Part shown: piece after piece, positions 16,757 to 25,388 of the stretch
Layout: the number at the start of each line of letters is the position of its first letter
How positions within the stretch are numbered: position 1 is the stretch's first letter
Source of the DNA: Cryobacterium algoritolerans
Lineage (GTDB): Bacteria > Actinomycetota > Actinomycetes > Actinomycetales > Microbacteriaceae
NCBI RefSeq assembly: GCF_004402785.1
Contig: NZ_SOFP01000063.1
Coordinates: 1 to 64,000 of the forward strand
Length of the DNA stretch: 64,000 nucleotides
Reading direction: 5' to 3'
Position numbers and translations under genes: made by a program
Notes under the pieces: model-generated
What the model was told of the DNA's origin: nothing
Database searches by the model: none
What the model saw: the letters and a program-made list of their open reading frames with translations, nothing else

Positions 16757-18052
16757 ATGACGACCCCCGGCTCACTTACGTTGGGACAATTCCACTTGTC
16801 AGATTCGACCGATTTGCCGAGCGGCGCCACCCGCGTGGCGCCGGCAACGAAGAAGCCGATACGGGTTCTCATCGCCGCAGACACCTTTGCCCCTGACGTC
16901 AACGGTGCCGCACGCTTCGCCGAGCGGCTCGCCGCCGGGCTGGTCGCACGCGGCCACGAGGTGCAGATCATGGCACCCGCCCCGTCCCGCAAACACGGTA
17001 CCTGGACTGAGATCCACGAAGGCCAGCCTATGGTCGTGCACCGCCTGAAGAGCTGGCGCTGGTACCCGCACGACTGGCTGCGCTTCGCCCTGCCGTGGCT
17101 GATCCATGCCGAAAGCCGTCGCATCCTCGACACCTTCAAGCCGGATGTCGTTCACTTCCAGTCCCACATCAACGTGGGCCGCGGAGTCACCATCGAAGCC
17201 GCCAAGCGTGGGATCCGCATCATCGGCACAAACCACTTCATGCCGGAGAACATGCTCGAGTTCACCCTTCTGCCCAAGTGGCTGCACGAGGGCATGGTCC
17301 GGGGGGCCTGGAAGGCTGCGCGCCGCACCTTCGGCCGCGCCGAGGCCGTGACCACGCCGACCGTGCGTGCCGCCGAGTTCCTCGAGCGCTACACCGGACT
17401 CGAGGGCGTCCTCGCGATCTCCTGCGGAATCGACGCGCATAACTACGCGCCGAGCTTCGAGCCGCGCACCGAGAACCGAATCCTTTTCGTCGGACGAGTC
17501 ACGGGAGAGAAGCAAATCGACGTGTTGTTGCACGCCGTCACGCTGCTCTCACCGGGTCTGGACGTCAAGGTCGAGATCGTCGGCGGTGGCGACCAGAAAC
17601 GCAACCTTGAGCACCTGGCCCAGACACTCGGCATCCGCAACCGGGTGACGTTCACCGGGTATGTGACGGACGAGGAACTCCGCGCCGCTTACACGCGGTC
17701 CACGGTTTTCGCCATGCCTTCCATCGCGGAGTTGCAGAGCATCGCCACCATGGAGGCCATGGCGTCCGGGCTCCCCGTGGTCGCCGCGGACGCGATGGCA
17801 CTGCCTCACCTCGTGCACGACGGCCAGAACGGATACCTTTTCGAGCCGAGCAACGCCGAGGATATGGCCACCAAGCTCACCCAGGTGCTCACCGCCTCTC
17901 CCGAAGAACTTGCCGCGCTCAAGCGCGAGTCGCTGAAGCTGATCGGGGCCCACGACATCAACCGCACCCTGAACACCTTCGAGTGCCTGTATCGTGGGGA
18001 AGCCGTGGTCAACACGATCACCTCCGAGGCCGCCGCGCACTCCTCGGAGTAA
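16757..18052 (+). CDS. Glycosyltransferase family 4
   Basis: GT-B-fold glycosyltransferase, 431 residues, acting in the cytoplasm or at the inner membrane face, resembling actinobacterial mannosyltransferases. N-terminal domain: RVLIAADTFAPDVNGAARFAE and HFQSHINVGRG; C-terminal domain: ILFVGRVTGEKQIDVLL and the nucleotide-sugar E-x7-E region SIAELQSIATMEAMASGLPVV. Start is uncertain: GTG 16703 would lie only three bases after the -10-like hexamer TAGAAT (16694-16699), which argues for the downstream ATG 16757. Acceptor substrate unknown. Confidence 0.9.
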   Translation: MTTPGSLTLGQFHLSDSTDLPSGATRVAPATKKPIRVLIAADTFAPDVNGAARFAERLAAGLVARGHEVQIMAPAPSRKHGTWTEIHEGQPMVVHRLKSWRWYPHDWLRFALPWLIHAESRRILDTFKPDVVHFQSHINVGRGVTIEAAKRGIRIIGTNHFMPENMLEFTLLPKWLHEGMVRGAWKAARRTFGRAEAVTTPTVRAAEFLERYTGLEGVLAISCGIDAHNYAPSFEPRTENRILFVGRVTGEKQIDVLLHAVTLLSPGLDVKVEIVGGGDQKRNLEHLAQTLGIRNRVTFTGYVTDEELRAAYTRSTVFAMPSIAELQSIATMEAMASGLPVVAADAMALPHLVHDGQNGYLFEPSNAEDMATKLTQVLTASPEELAALKRESLKLIGAHDINRTLNTFECLYRGEAVVNTITSEAAAHSSE

Positions 18053-18063
18053 CAGCGGTTCCT

Positions 18064-18137
18064 GGGGCGGTAGCTCAGCTGGTTAGAGCAGCGGACTCAT
18101 AATCCGTCGGTCCTGGGTTCAAGTCCCAGCCGCCCTA
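18064..18137 (+). tRNA. tRNA-Met (CAT), elongator type
   Basis: A 74-nt cloverleaf: acceptor GGGGCGG/CCGCCCT (first pair G-T), D-arm AGCTCAGCTGGTTAGAGCA, anticodon loop CTCATAA, T-arm CTGGGTTCAAGTCCCAG. The CAT anticodon could also belong to a tRNA-Ile2; the overall form looks like elongator Met. Decayed integrase DNA begins right after it, so it may be an old attachment site. Confidence 0.88.
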
Positions 18138-18231
18138 CTCGTAAATTGATCTGATCACGGTTTCTTGTCCTCACTGATGGGGCAAAACTTGATACATACA
18201 TTGCTTATTACTCAGCGACCGCGTTCTATGG

Positions 18232-18534
18232 GTGCTCGTTGAGGAGGTGCACGACCCGGTTCTAGTGAGTTGGGATGACCTTGAACACCGACGAGTTGTG
18301 AATGCTGAACTACTCTCGGGGCTCGGCCTCGAGCCCGTACTCACCACGAGCAAGCTCGCCGAGTATCTCGGCGTGCACGTGCAGGTCATCTATGATCTGT
18401 GCACCGACGGCCGCGGCCCCTCCGGCATTCGAGTCGGCCGGGAGATCCGCTACCGCGTGTCCGATGTTGTTCATGGGCTCGACGGTCTCCACGAGCCAGC
18501 AGCGTCTTTGAGCGCCCAACGGGACGACCGATGA
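18232..18534 (+). CDS. Excisionase-like helix-turn-helix protein
   Basis: A protein of up to 100 residues with a MerR/excisionase-type winged helix: LTTSKLAEYLGVHVQVIYDL followed by the wing GIRVGREIRYRVSDV. Such proteins bind att sites and steer integrase towards excision. Its stop overlaps the integrase start (ATGATGG). The start codon (GTG 18232 used) is uncertain because GAGGAGG at 18240-18246 would suit a later one. The reading frame is intact although the neighbouring integrase is broken. Confidence 0.75.
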   Translation: MLVEEVHDPVLVSWDDLEHRRVVNAELLSGLGLEPVLTTSKLAEYLGVHVQVIYDLCTDGRGPSGIRVGREIRYRVSDVVHGLDGLHEPAASLSAQRDDR

Positions 18535-19495
18535 TGGCCGGACGACCACGACTGCCGATCAATACGTTCGGCTCGATCACGACGACGAAGGTCGGTCCGG
18601 GAAGGTTTCGGGCGACGACTGTCTTTCGCGACTGGGACGGGCAGACGCGGCAAGTCGGCGCTACCCGGTCCAGCAGCAACGCCGCGCAGGCAGCTCTCAA
18701 GGTTGACCTGGCTGAGCGGATGCGCGCCGGTGGCGTGGGCGACTCGCTGAACGCGAGTTCACCATTTCCCCTACTCGCGGCGGCTTGGCTGGAGGACGTG
18801 ATGCTCGACGTCGACCGCACCCAAGGGACCAAGGACACCTACCAGCGCTCGCGCCGAGTTCTCGTGCTTCCGTTCTTGCACAACTTCACGGTTCGCGAGG
18901 TGACCGTGGGCCGCATCGAGAAGTTCCTGAAGGTACAGCGCGAGAAGTCGTTCACGCGAGCGAAGCACTCCAAGACGATCCTCAACATGATTATGGCGTT
19001 CGCGGTTCGGCGCGAGATTATTTCGCGCAACCCGGTGAAGGAGACTTCGCGGATGAAAACGCCTCCACACACCCCGAAGGCGCTTACTCCGGACAGATCG
19101 CCGCAATCCGCCTCACGGCCCGCGAATGGCCTTCGGGGGAGGGCACGCCCGGACCGAAATCAGACGGGCAGGTGCGCGACATCATCGAGGTGATGCTCGG
19201 CACAGCGACGCGCATTGGCGAGGCACTCGCAATTCGGCAGTGCGATGTAGACCTGGCCGCGGATCCGCCGCGGGTGAGCATCACCGGAACGCTCGTCGTG
19301 CACAACGGCGCCAGCGTGTTTCGTCAGGAGCATCCCAAGACGCACGAGTCGAACCGCGTCATTGCTCTGCCCCTGTTCGCGGTCGATGTGATCCGCGGAC
19401 GCTTGGAGCTCATCGACCCGGACGACGACGAGCATCTGCTGTTCTTCACACGGAACGGCACGCCGCTCACGCCGCATAACGTCAGTGGCGAGTAG
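18531..19495 (+). pseudogene. Tyrosine recombinase (phage-type integrase), frameshifted and truncated
   Basis: The N-terminal arm-binding and SAM-like core-binding domains read in one frame from ATG 18531 to about 19080. The catalytic domain continues in another frame (SGQIAAIRLTAREW ... MLGTATRIGEALAIRQCDVD, with the first catalytic Arg) up to a stop at 19495. The frame changes around 19083-19090. The HxxR and Tyr boxes are absent, so the 3-prime end is also lost. It was probably the integrase of an element inserted at the adjacent tRNA-Met. Confidence 0.85.
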
Positions 19496-19524
19496 CGCTT
19501 GAAGGCATGCCAGGGCAAGGTTGA

Positions 19525-20061
19525 GGTCCGGCCGTTCCAGTAACCCAGGTCAAGCAGGCGATCACCCGGGTAGACCACGAGGAGTGGGACCGGGTGGTCG
19601 CGGGGCTGGCGAGGCGTTTCGGTGACCTCGACGTCGCCGAAGAGGCCGCGGCCGAGGCATTCGCGACTGCCCTCGAGCGGTGGCCGGTAGAGGGCATTCC
19701 CGCCAACCCTGGCGCCTGGCTGACCACCACCGCCAAATGAAAAGCTATCGATCGCATCCGGCGCGAGAACATACGCGACGACAAGCAGAAGGAGACTCAG
19801 ATGTTGTCCGACAAGGGCCCGCCCGACCCGGTCGGCGCTATCGACGACGACCAACCCCGGTTGATGTTCACCTGCTGTCACCCGGCCCGCGCGACGGGAA
19901 GCCGGGTGGCTCTCACGCTGCGCATGGTTGGGGGTCTGACCGTGCCCGAGATCGCCCGCGCCTTCCTGGTACAGGAGGCCACAATGGCGCAACGGATCAC
20001 CCGCGCGAAGGCCAAGATCAAGGCGGCTCGCATCCCCTTGTGTGTGATCAACTTTTTGTAG
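19525..20061 (+). pseudogene. ECF sigma factor (SigI/ECF42-like), nonsense mutation and truncation
   Basis: Translated from 19537 the frame gives sigma region 2 (WDRVVAGLARRFGDLDVAEE ... NPGAWLTTTAK), then an in-frame TGA at 19738-19740 where relatives have Arg, then KAIDRIRRENIRDDK, the conserved LMFTCCHPA, and region 4 (GLTVPEIARAFLVQEATMA). It has no start codon and its C-terminal half is missing beyond 20061, where IS-like sequence starts. The CGA-to-TGA change is the simplest explanation for the stop. Confidence 0.85.
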
Positions 20062-20180
20062 GCCGTTTCGGCGCTGGAATCCTGCCAAGTTAGCGGCCGG
20101 TTTCCTGCCAAAAGAGCGCTAAGAATCAGGCCAGCAAATCCAGTCCACGACGGTGGATTCGGGTCTGCACGAGGTTAAGA

Positions 20181-20506
20181 TCACCCGGTGGCCGAGGCCC
20201 TCTCCAAAGCGATGGAGACATGGGCCCGCCACCCCTCCCCGATAGGTTCGAAGCCCAGCGGGACGACCTTGTCCAGCAGTGTCGCCGCCCAGAGATGCGG
20301 GTCCTCGGTGAGCCGCGCGGTGACGTAGTCGATGAACGCGTCGAACAGGTCCGGGTCGGCGCGGTGACGCACTCCGGGGGTGCGCTGGCCGGCGAGATAG
20401 GCGCGGATTGTCTTGCGGTCGTGTGGGTGCGGCGGGCGATCTGACTGATCGTCATCCCCTGCCGTTTGAGCGCGTGGATGTCCACGTCGTCCTCCTTTGA
20501 AAGCAT
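20181..20506 (-). pseudogene. IS21-family transposase IstA, N-terminal fragment
   Basis: From ATG 20506 the frame gives MLSKEDDVDIHALKRQGM and a helix-turn-helix (ISQIARRTH). The match then shifts to another frame (HDRKTIRAYLAGQRTPGVRH ... DPHLWAATLLDKVVPLGFE). The DDE catalytic core is absent, so the fragment is inactive. Confidence 0.75.
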
Positions 20507-20597
20507 AGGTGCAGGGCCTTTCTCGTGCTGGTGTGTGGTCGAAGACCATCAGCATCGAGGAACGCCCGCTTCTATGTGCGGAAGCGACCCGGAGTGG

Positions 20598-20635
20598 GGA
20601 ATTTCAGTGAGCAGAACTGAGGAATTTCAGTGAGC
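20598..20635. repeat. Two direct copies of a 15-bp IS-end repeat
   Basis: GGAATTTCAGTGAGC occurs at 20598-20612 and again at 20621-20635, 23 bp apart. Position and spacing fit the repeated terminal binding sites of IS21-type elements, here at the outer end of the IstA remnant. Confidence 0.6.
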
Positions 20636-20911
20636 GCCGTCACCTACACTTGGGTCGTCACGGACCACCAAAGGCCTGGCTGCATGACGATCGAGAGCGT
20701 GACTGGGCCGCTGCCCACCACTCTGCAGTTCACCCCGACCGGTGATGAGGCGCAGACCCGGGTGGAGTTCACGGTCACCGGCCGTCCTACCGGGTTCATG
20801 CGGCTGCTGCAGCCGATGATGGACCGCAGCACGCAGCGCAATCTGGACCGCAACTTCGAGCGCCTCGGCCGGCTGCTGGAAACCGGCAGCGTCTCCAACT
20901 CGGCCAGCTGA
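20630..20911 (+). pseudogene. SRPBCC (polyketide cyclase-like) C-terminal fragment
   Basis: A 93-residue frame starting at GTG 20630 inside the IS-end repeat. It contains only the second half of an SRPBCC fold: WVVTDHQRPGCMTIESVTGP, then LQFTPTGDEAQTRVEFTVTG and the C-terminal helix RSTQRNLDRNFERLGRLLE. The N-terminal half was presumably removed by the IS insertion. It might still be expressed from the IS end, but a half-fold is unlikely to work. Confidence 0.7.
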
Positions 20912-21049
20912 AAATCTCTACAGCACTGGGGTATAAGGCTTTCGCTCCGCCCTAACGGTGAGCGGTTCGGGTACCCGTGCTCGGGTGAGCTCTCAGCAGA
21001 GCGAGGGTGCGCCCACGTCGTGATGGCGGCTGTCCCCTCTTGCTTCTTG

Positions 21050-22789
21050 CTATTCGAGCAACTTACCGGCCTGGGTGACATCTTCCATGAGTGCCGTGAT
21101 CTCGGCTCGCACCGGCGGGATCTGCTCGTGCGCGATCGACCCATCGGCTGACCACACCAAGTTCACCTGCAGAGCGGGGTCCATGTCAGGGTAATCACTG
21201 CGGTTGTGAGCACCGCGGCTTTCCCGACGCTCCAGAGCGCAGGCGAGGGTTGCTCGCGCGGCCATGAGGGAGGCGCGCAGGTCGAAGGCATGCCCGAGGC
21301 CGGAGAATCCCGCGACATCCGGATGCACGCCGATTCGGCTCTGGCGCTCGTCGAGGACGTCCAGCTGGCGCAGCCCTTCCAGGAGCCCCGTCTCGTCGCG
21401 AACCACGCCGCCGAAGTCCGTCATGGTGTTTCGGATGTCGCGCTGCAACGCCCGGACATTCTCCTGTCCGTCCGAGGCGAGAGTGTCCGTCACCTCCCGC
21501 TCGGCCGCGTCGACCGCGTCCTGTGATCGTTTCTGGGAGATGATCCCGGCGCTGTACTCGGCCGCAGCCTGACCAACAATCCGGCCGAAGACGAGCAGTT
21601 CAATGAGAGAGTTGCCACCGAGCCGATTCGCCCCGTGCAGCCCGCTGGATGCCTCGCCGATAGCGTACATCCCGACGACATCGGTGGAGTGGTCATCCGG
21701 TCGCACCCACACGCCGCCCATAGAGTAGTGCGCGGTCGGGGCGATCTCAATGGCAGTGGTGGTGACGTCCAGTACCTGCAATTCGAGCATGGTTTGGTAG
21801 ACGCGGGGCAGGCGCGTCATGATCGTCTCGCGGGGCAGATGGGAAATGTCGAGCAGCACGCCGCCCTTCGGGGTGCCGCGCCCCTCCTTGATCTCCGTGT
21901 ACGCGGCAAGAGCGACCCTGTCACGGGTGGACAATTCCATGCGCTCGGGGTCATAGTTGGCCATGAACCGCTCGCCGAGTGCATTCCGCAGAACCCCGCC
22001 CTCGCCTCTGGCCGCCTCGCTGATCAGGGTGCCTGCTGCATTCTCTGGTTCGAGGATGCCACTCGGGTGGAATTGGACCAGCTCGGCGTCGCGCAGCCGA
22101 CCGCCGGCATCTACTGCCAACTTGAAGGAGTCGCCCGTGTTCTCGTCGCGGCGGCTGGATGTGCGACGCCAGATGCGGTTGTGTCCGCCAGCGGCAATGA
22201 TGACTGCGTCGGCGATGATCGTCACCCGGCTGCCGTCGCGCAGGTCGAAGCCATAGGCGCCGAACACCACGTTGTCACGCACCAGGATGCGGGTGATGTA
22301 CACCGAATCCAGGATGGGGACCTCGAGCTGGGCGGCCCGGGCGATTAGGGTACGCTGAATCTCGAGACCCGTATAGTCTCCCGCGAAAGCGGTGCGTCGA
22401 TACTTATGGGCGCCGAAGTAACGCTGGCTGATCCGCCCGTCACTCTCGCGCGCGAACGGCATGCCCCATCGCACGAGGTCCTGGATGCCGCGGCCAGCGT
22501 TCATTGTCACAATCTCAGCCGTGTCTGGATTGGCGAGAAAGTAGCTCTCCTGGATGGTGTCTGCTGCGTGCTGCTGCCAGCTGTCTTCGGAATCCATCGT
22601 GGCCAGGGCCGCGTTGATTCCCCCGGCCGCCAGCGACGTGTGTGCGTCGTTCTTGGGGCGCTTACCGACAGCAAGTACGTCAACTCCGCGCTCGGACAGC
22701 TCGATCGCGGCCCGCAGGCCCGAACCTCCAGTGCCGATGACGAGCACGGAGGTAGAAATGCGGCGACCAGTGACGGTGTGCTCTGGCAT
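21050..22789 (-). CDS. Fumarate reductase/succinate dehydrogenase-type flavoprotein
   Basis: A 579-residue FAD protein of the SdhA/FrdA/NadB superfamily. It shows the dinucleotide fold VLVIGTGGSGLRAAIELSE, the FAD contact TSLAAGGINAAL, AAGGHNRIW, the capping-domain ARGEGGVLRNALGERF, and the active-site region IAPTAHYSMGGVWV, then GANRLGGNSLIELLVFGR. ATG 22789 has GGGAAGG upstream; longer frames would include the DUF305 relic. No iron-sulfur or membrane-anchor subunit is adjacent, so the electron partner is unknown; a soluble fumarate reductase or L-aspartate-oxidase-like role is possible. It is the only intact large gene in the decayed zone. Confidence 0.88.
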   Translation of the reverse strand: MPEHTVTGRRISTSVLVIGTGGSGLRAAIELSERGVDVLAVGKRPKNDAHTSLAAGGINAALATMDSEDSWQQHAADTIQESYFLANPDTAEIVTMNAGRGIQDLVRWGMPFARESDGRISQRYFGAHKYRRTAFAGDYTGLEIQRTLIARAAQLEVPILDSVYITRILVRDNVVFGAYGFDLRDGSRVTIIADAVIIAAGGHNRIWRRTSSRRDENTGDSFKLAVDAGGRLRDAELVQFHPSGILEPENAAGTLISEAARGEGGVLRNALGERFMANYDPERMELSTRDRVALAAYTEIKEGRGTPKGGVLLDISHLPRETIMTRLPRVYQTMLELQVLDVTTTAIEIAPTAHYSMGGVWVRPDDHSTDVVGMYAIGEASSGLHGANRLGGNSLIELLVFGRIVGQAAAEYSAGIISQKRSQDAVDAAEREVTDTLASDGQENVRALQRDIRNTMTDFGGVVRDETGLLEGLRQLDVLDERQSRIGVHPDVAGFSGLGHAFDLRASLMAARATLACALERRESRGAHNRSDYPDMDPALQVNLVWSADGSIAHEQIPPVRAEITALMEDVTQAGKLLE

Positions 22790-22914
22790 GAGAAGGCCTT
22801 CCCGGCGCAATAATACGTAGCCACACCGAACGCGGCTCCCTGCGCGACGGTACCTCGTGTTGCTGGGTTTTTCCCTGATCAAACGAGGCGTTAGTCGCGT
22901 GCGACGAGCGTCTC

Positions 22915-23125
22915 CCTGATCAGGGTGATCCATTGACTGGGCCTTCAGGATGCTGTGTGCGAAGTCGAGAACCGCGCGATTCGTACTTCGTCCAGCAAAC
23001 GCCTCGGCCATTTGGACGCCGCCTTCATAGTGGGCGATCGTGAGCGTGAGGAAGAGCCGCTCCGCCTCCACCCCCTGCCGACTGGAAAGTCCCACGAGCT
23101 GTTCAGAGTTCGCAGGACGTGGCAT
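22915..23125 (-). pseudogene. DUF305 protein C-terminal fragment
   Basis: About 70 residues match the DUF305 (ferritin-like, copper-associated) C-terminus: SEQLVGLSSRQGVEAERLFL, then IAHYEGGVQMAEAFAGRS and LDFAHSILKAQSMDH. Signal peptide and first half are missing. The fragment is in frame with the flavoprotein but upstream of its ribosome site, so any fusion is accidental. Confidence 0.65.
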
Positions 23126-23142
23126 CGACGGACCCGCGCACG

Positions 23143-23519
23143 CTGCGGACGAACCCCGTAGCTGACTTGCGGGTGGAACTCTACGGCGAGTTGGTGGGCC
23201 TTTTGGTCGGCATTGATCGTCGTGCCGTTGACTTTATCGCGGCGAGGAACGCCACTGACACCTTTGGGCTCGGCAGCACGTTCCTCTCGGAGTGAGTGCC
23301 GTTCGACCTCATGAGTAACCGCAGCAGGGCGGCGCGACGGCGCGACTTCTTTGCCGAGCTCCTGCCCGCAGGCGCCGCACTCGAGAATCTCGCCGCCGAA
23401 ATCAGAGTCACCACTGACGAGGTCACCGCGGTGCTTGCCTAGTTCGGCCGCACCTCCATGGCCGGTGTCCAGGACAAGATCGTGGTAGCTCGACATGGCG
23501 ATGCCCGATGCGACGGGCT
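23143..23519 (+). pseudogene. HipA-family toxin relic
   Basis: One forward frame, interrupted by TGA (23293-23295) and TAG (23440-23442), reads LRVELYGELVGLLVGIDRRA, FGLGSTFLSE, DFFAELLPAGAALENLAAEI and SMAGVQDKIVVARHGDA. These are the N-terminal subdomain and the ATP-binding lead-in of HipA-type kinases. The middle and the whole C-terminal kinase lobe are missing and no hipB antitoxin is present. Between and after the pieces nothing else is recognisable. Confidence 0.65.
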
Positions 23520-23552
23520 GGATATATGCGCCCGAGGAGTTCGGACCGCGTG

Positions 23553-24761
23553 TCATTTCGGTTGAGTAAGTTTCTGGTGCCACGCCGAAAAGCTTTTGAG
23601 CGAACCGGCATGCGGTTCGGCCAGCCACGGCCACGGATGCATTTCCGCGGCGGTGCGGGCGTACTTTTCAAAGCTCGGCACTGGGGCCCAGGTGATCGCA
23701 GCGTCAAGGTCCGGAGTGATTTGTCTTGGGTCTCCTAGATGCACGATCACTTCGCGCCGCTCAGCCAGGTCCTGGAGTGTTTCTACGAAAAACACGAGTC
23801 TTTTGCTCGAAAGGCGAAGTTTTTCCAGTGCCGGTTCGTCGAAGATGAAGACAACCGGGAGCTGCGGATGGGCGAGAAGTGCCGGATCCTCATCGCCAAG
23901 CGATTCGACTGTGAGCAGAACGCATTGTGGTGTGGAGCGTTCGGTGACCGTGGTCGGACCTCGGGTGGTTGCCAGATCGTCGTCCCGGACGAGCAGCGGA
24001 TTCGGTATGGCAACCGGCCGCGGAACCGTATTCGAAGGGAAGTTCTCTATCGGGCAATTTCGGTTGAGAGGGCAAGCCGCGCACAGTTGCGGCGCTCGTT
24101 TCTCCACCTGCCAACGCGCAAATCCGTAGGGTTTGCCGGTGCCTGCGCCGACGGTCCACTGCCACCCAAGCAGGTTGGCAGCGCGAGAGCCGTCGAGCAA
24201 ATGGCGATGGAAATGCTCCTGCGCAGCCATCCACCCTGCTCCGGATCGCACGGTATAGTGCGAGGCGAGCCACATGCGAGTCTGATTCACAAGCCAGCCC
24301 TCGGTTTCCAGATTCGAGAGTGCCCAGTTCACGCAGGCCATTTCGCGCGGCCAGGCCGCTGGTGTGAAATCCCCAGACCATGCCACGTCGAACCGTAAAT
24401 TGCGGTGCAGCTGCATGCCGACTCGAGCGTATAGATGTCGGCCATACTCCTGCCAGAGCAGTTCGTCGCGAAATTTTGAGACATCCGACACCGGACCGGC
24501 GGCTGCATTCCAGACCTGCTTCAGCGAGAGCAGCCCGTGCCGGATGTAGGGCGACAACCGGGAGGCACCGCGGGCCTCTTCGGGAAGTACCTGGTTACGC
24601 GTTGCAGCGTACCCGGCCACGTCGAATGCGTTGAGCGCAACATTCGCGGCCGTTTGGCCACCGCGGAAGCCCGGGCTCGACCTGATTCGATCGCACACGA
24701 GATGCGAAAGGTGTCGTTCAACGACGGCTTCCGGGGAGACGCCATCAAGGGAGATGATCAT
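23553..24761 (-). CDS. Photolyase/cryptochrome-like protein with reversed domain order
   Basis: A 402-residue protein. Residues about 30-225 form the photolyase FAD-binding helical domain (GGQTAANVALNAFDVAGYAA, GASRLSPYIRHGLLSLKQVW, FRDELLWQEYGRHLYARVG, the NWALSNLETEGWLVNQTRMW block and LLGWQWTVGAGTGKPYGFAR). Residues about 278-395 resemble the alpha/beta antenna domain that normally comes first (DEDPALLAHPQLPVVFIFDE, KRLVFFVETLQDLAER, VIVHLGDP). Cys227, Cys230 and Cys236 (LCAACPLNRNCP) form a possible metal or Fe-S site in the linker. The likely role is light-dependent DNA repair or blue-light sensing with FAD. Ordinary photolyases have the opposite domain order. Confidence 0.85.
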   Translation of the reverse strand: MIISLDGVSPEAVVERHLSHLVCDRIRSSPGFRGGQTAANVALNAFDVAGYAATRNQVLPEEARGASRLSPYIRHGLLSLKQVWNAAAGPVSDVSKFRDELLWQEYGRHLYARVGMQLHRNLRFDVAWSGDFTPAAWPREMACVNWALSNLETEGWLVNQTRMWLASHYTVRSGAGWMAAQEHFHRHLLDGSRAANLLGWQWTVGAGTGKPYGFARWQVEKRAPQLCAACPLNRNCPIENFPSNTVPRPVAIPNPLLVRDDDLATTRGPTTVTERSTPQCVLLTVESLGDEDPALLAHPQLPVVFIFDEPALEKLRLSSKRLVFFVETLQDLAERREVIVHLGDPRQITPDLDAAITWAPVPSFEKYARTAAEMHPWPWLAEPHAGSLKSFSAWHQKLTQPK

Positions 24762-24892
24762 CAGTCGACTCTAGGCTGAGGAGATGGAGGCTTGTGTGTC
24801 TGCGTCGGGTCCGCAGCGCACCGGCCGCGGTAAACTCGCGATGCACATCGGTTGGGTCGAAAGCCATGCCATCAACCTCCGAAAGGAACTCG

Positions 24893-25324
24893 ATGATTCG
24901 AGCAGAGTCCAGCGTTGATGTGCCGCGTTCGGCAGAGGACGTCTTCGCGTTTCTGGCAGACGGGACTAATAACACCAGGTGGCGAAGCGGCGTGCACGAG
25001 ATCCGTCACATTCGTGGACGAGGAGTGGGCGCGGAGTACGAGCAGCTTCTCACCGGCCCCGGCGGAAGGACGATGCGTGCGAACTACCGTGTCGTCGCGT
25101 CGGAAGAACCGACCAGGCTCGACTTCGAAGTCACCGCCGGCCCGGCCCGGCCTCGAGGGTCGTTCACGATCACCCCTGTCTCACCGACTTCCTGCCGGGT
25201 CACGTTTGCGATAAAACTCGAGCCACAAGGCGTGATGAAATTCGTGCACGGGATGATCGCTGCCCAAGTTGCTGCGGAGGCCACCGCGATTCAGAACCTT
25301 CCCCGGGCAATGAGCATGTCATAG
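24893..25324 (+). CDS. SRPBCC family protein
   Basis: A 143-residue START/polyketide-cyclase-like ligand-binding protein. It begins MIRAESSVDVPRSAEDVFAF, the standard first strand and helix, and ends with the long C-terminal helix. The ATG at 24893 follows GAAAGGA (24881-24887) with a five-base gap. It is divergent from the photolyase-like gene, with a 131-bp shared gap holding no other recognisable gene. Ligand unknown. Confidence 0.8.
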   Translation: MIRAESSVDVPRSAEDVFAFLADGTNNTRWRSGVHEIRHIRGRGVGAEYEQLLTGPGGRTMRANYRVVASEEPTRLDFEVTAGPARPRGSFTITPVSPTSCRVTFAIKLEPQGVMKFVHGMIAAQVAAEATAIQNLPRAMSMS

Positions 25325-25388
25325 CGCTTTCCGACGCTGCGCCTGATCTCGGGTACCGACAGCACCGATGGATTCCCGGTGCTGAACG

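Larger units (their letters stand above)
20062..20640. mobile_element. IS21-like element remnant, internally deleted
   Basis: The interval separates a truncated sigma gene from a truncated SRPBCC gene. It contains the start of an IstA-type transposase on the minus strand and short repeats at both sides: TCCTGCCAA twice at the left, a 15-bp repeat twice at the right, like the multiple terminal repeats of IS21 ends. IstB and most of IstA are missing. Exact ends are uncertain. Confidence 0.55.

Noticed and set aside
18064-18137. CAT tRNA considered as tRNA-Ile2 or initiator tRNA
   Set aside because: The D-arm and loop fit elongator Met better, and the initiator hallmark of three G-C pairs above the anticodon loop is absent; Ile2 cannot be excluded fully without tilS-type analysis.
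22945-23634. 229-codon minus-strand frame across the hipA and DUF305 relics
   Set aside because: Its sequence is explained as the antisense of the HipA-like frame and an off-frame reading of DUF305; no own domain.
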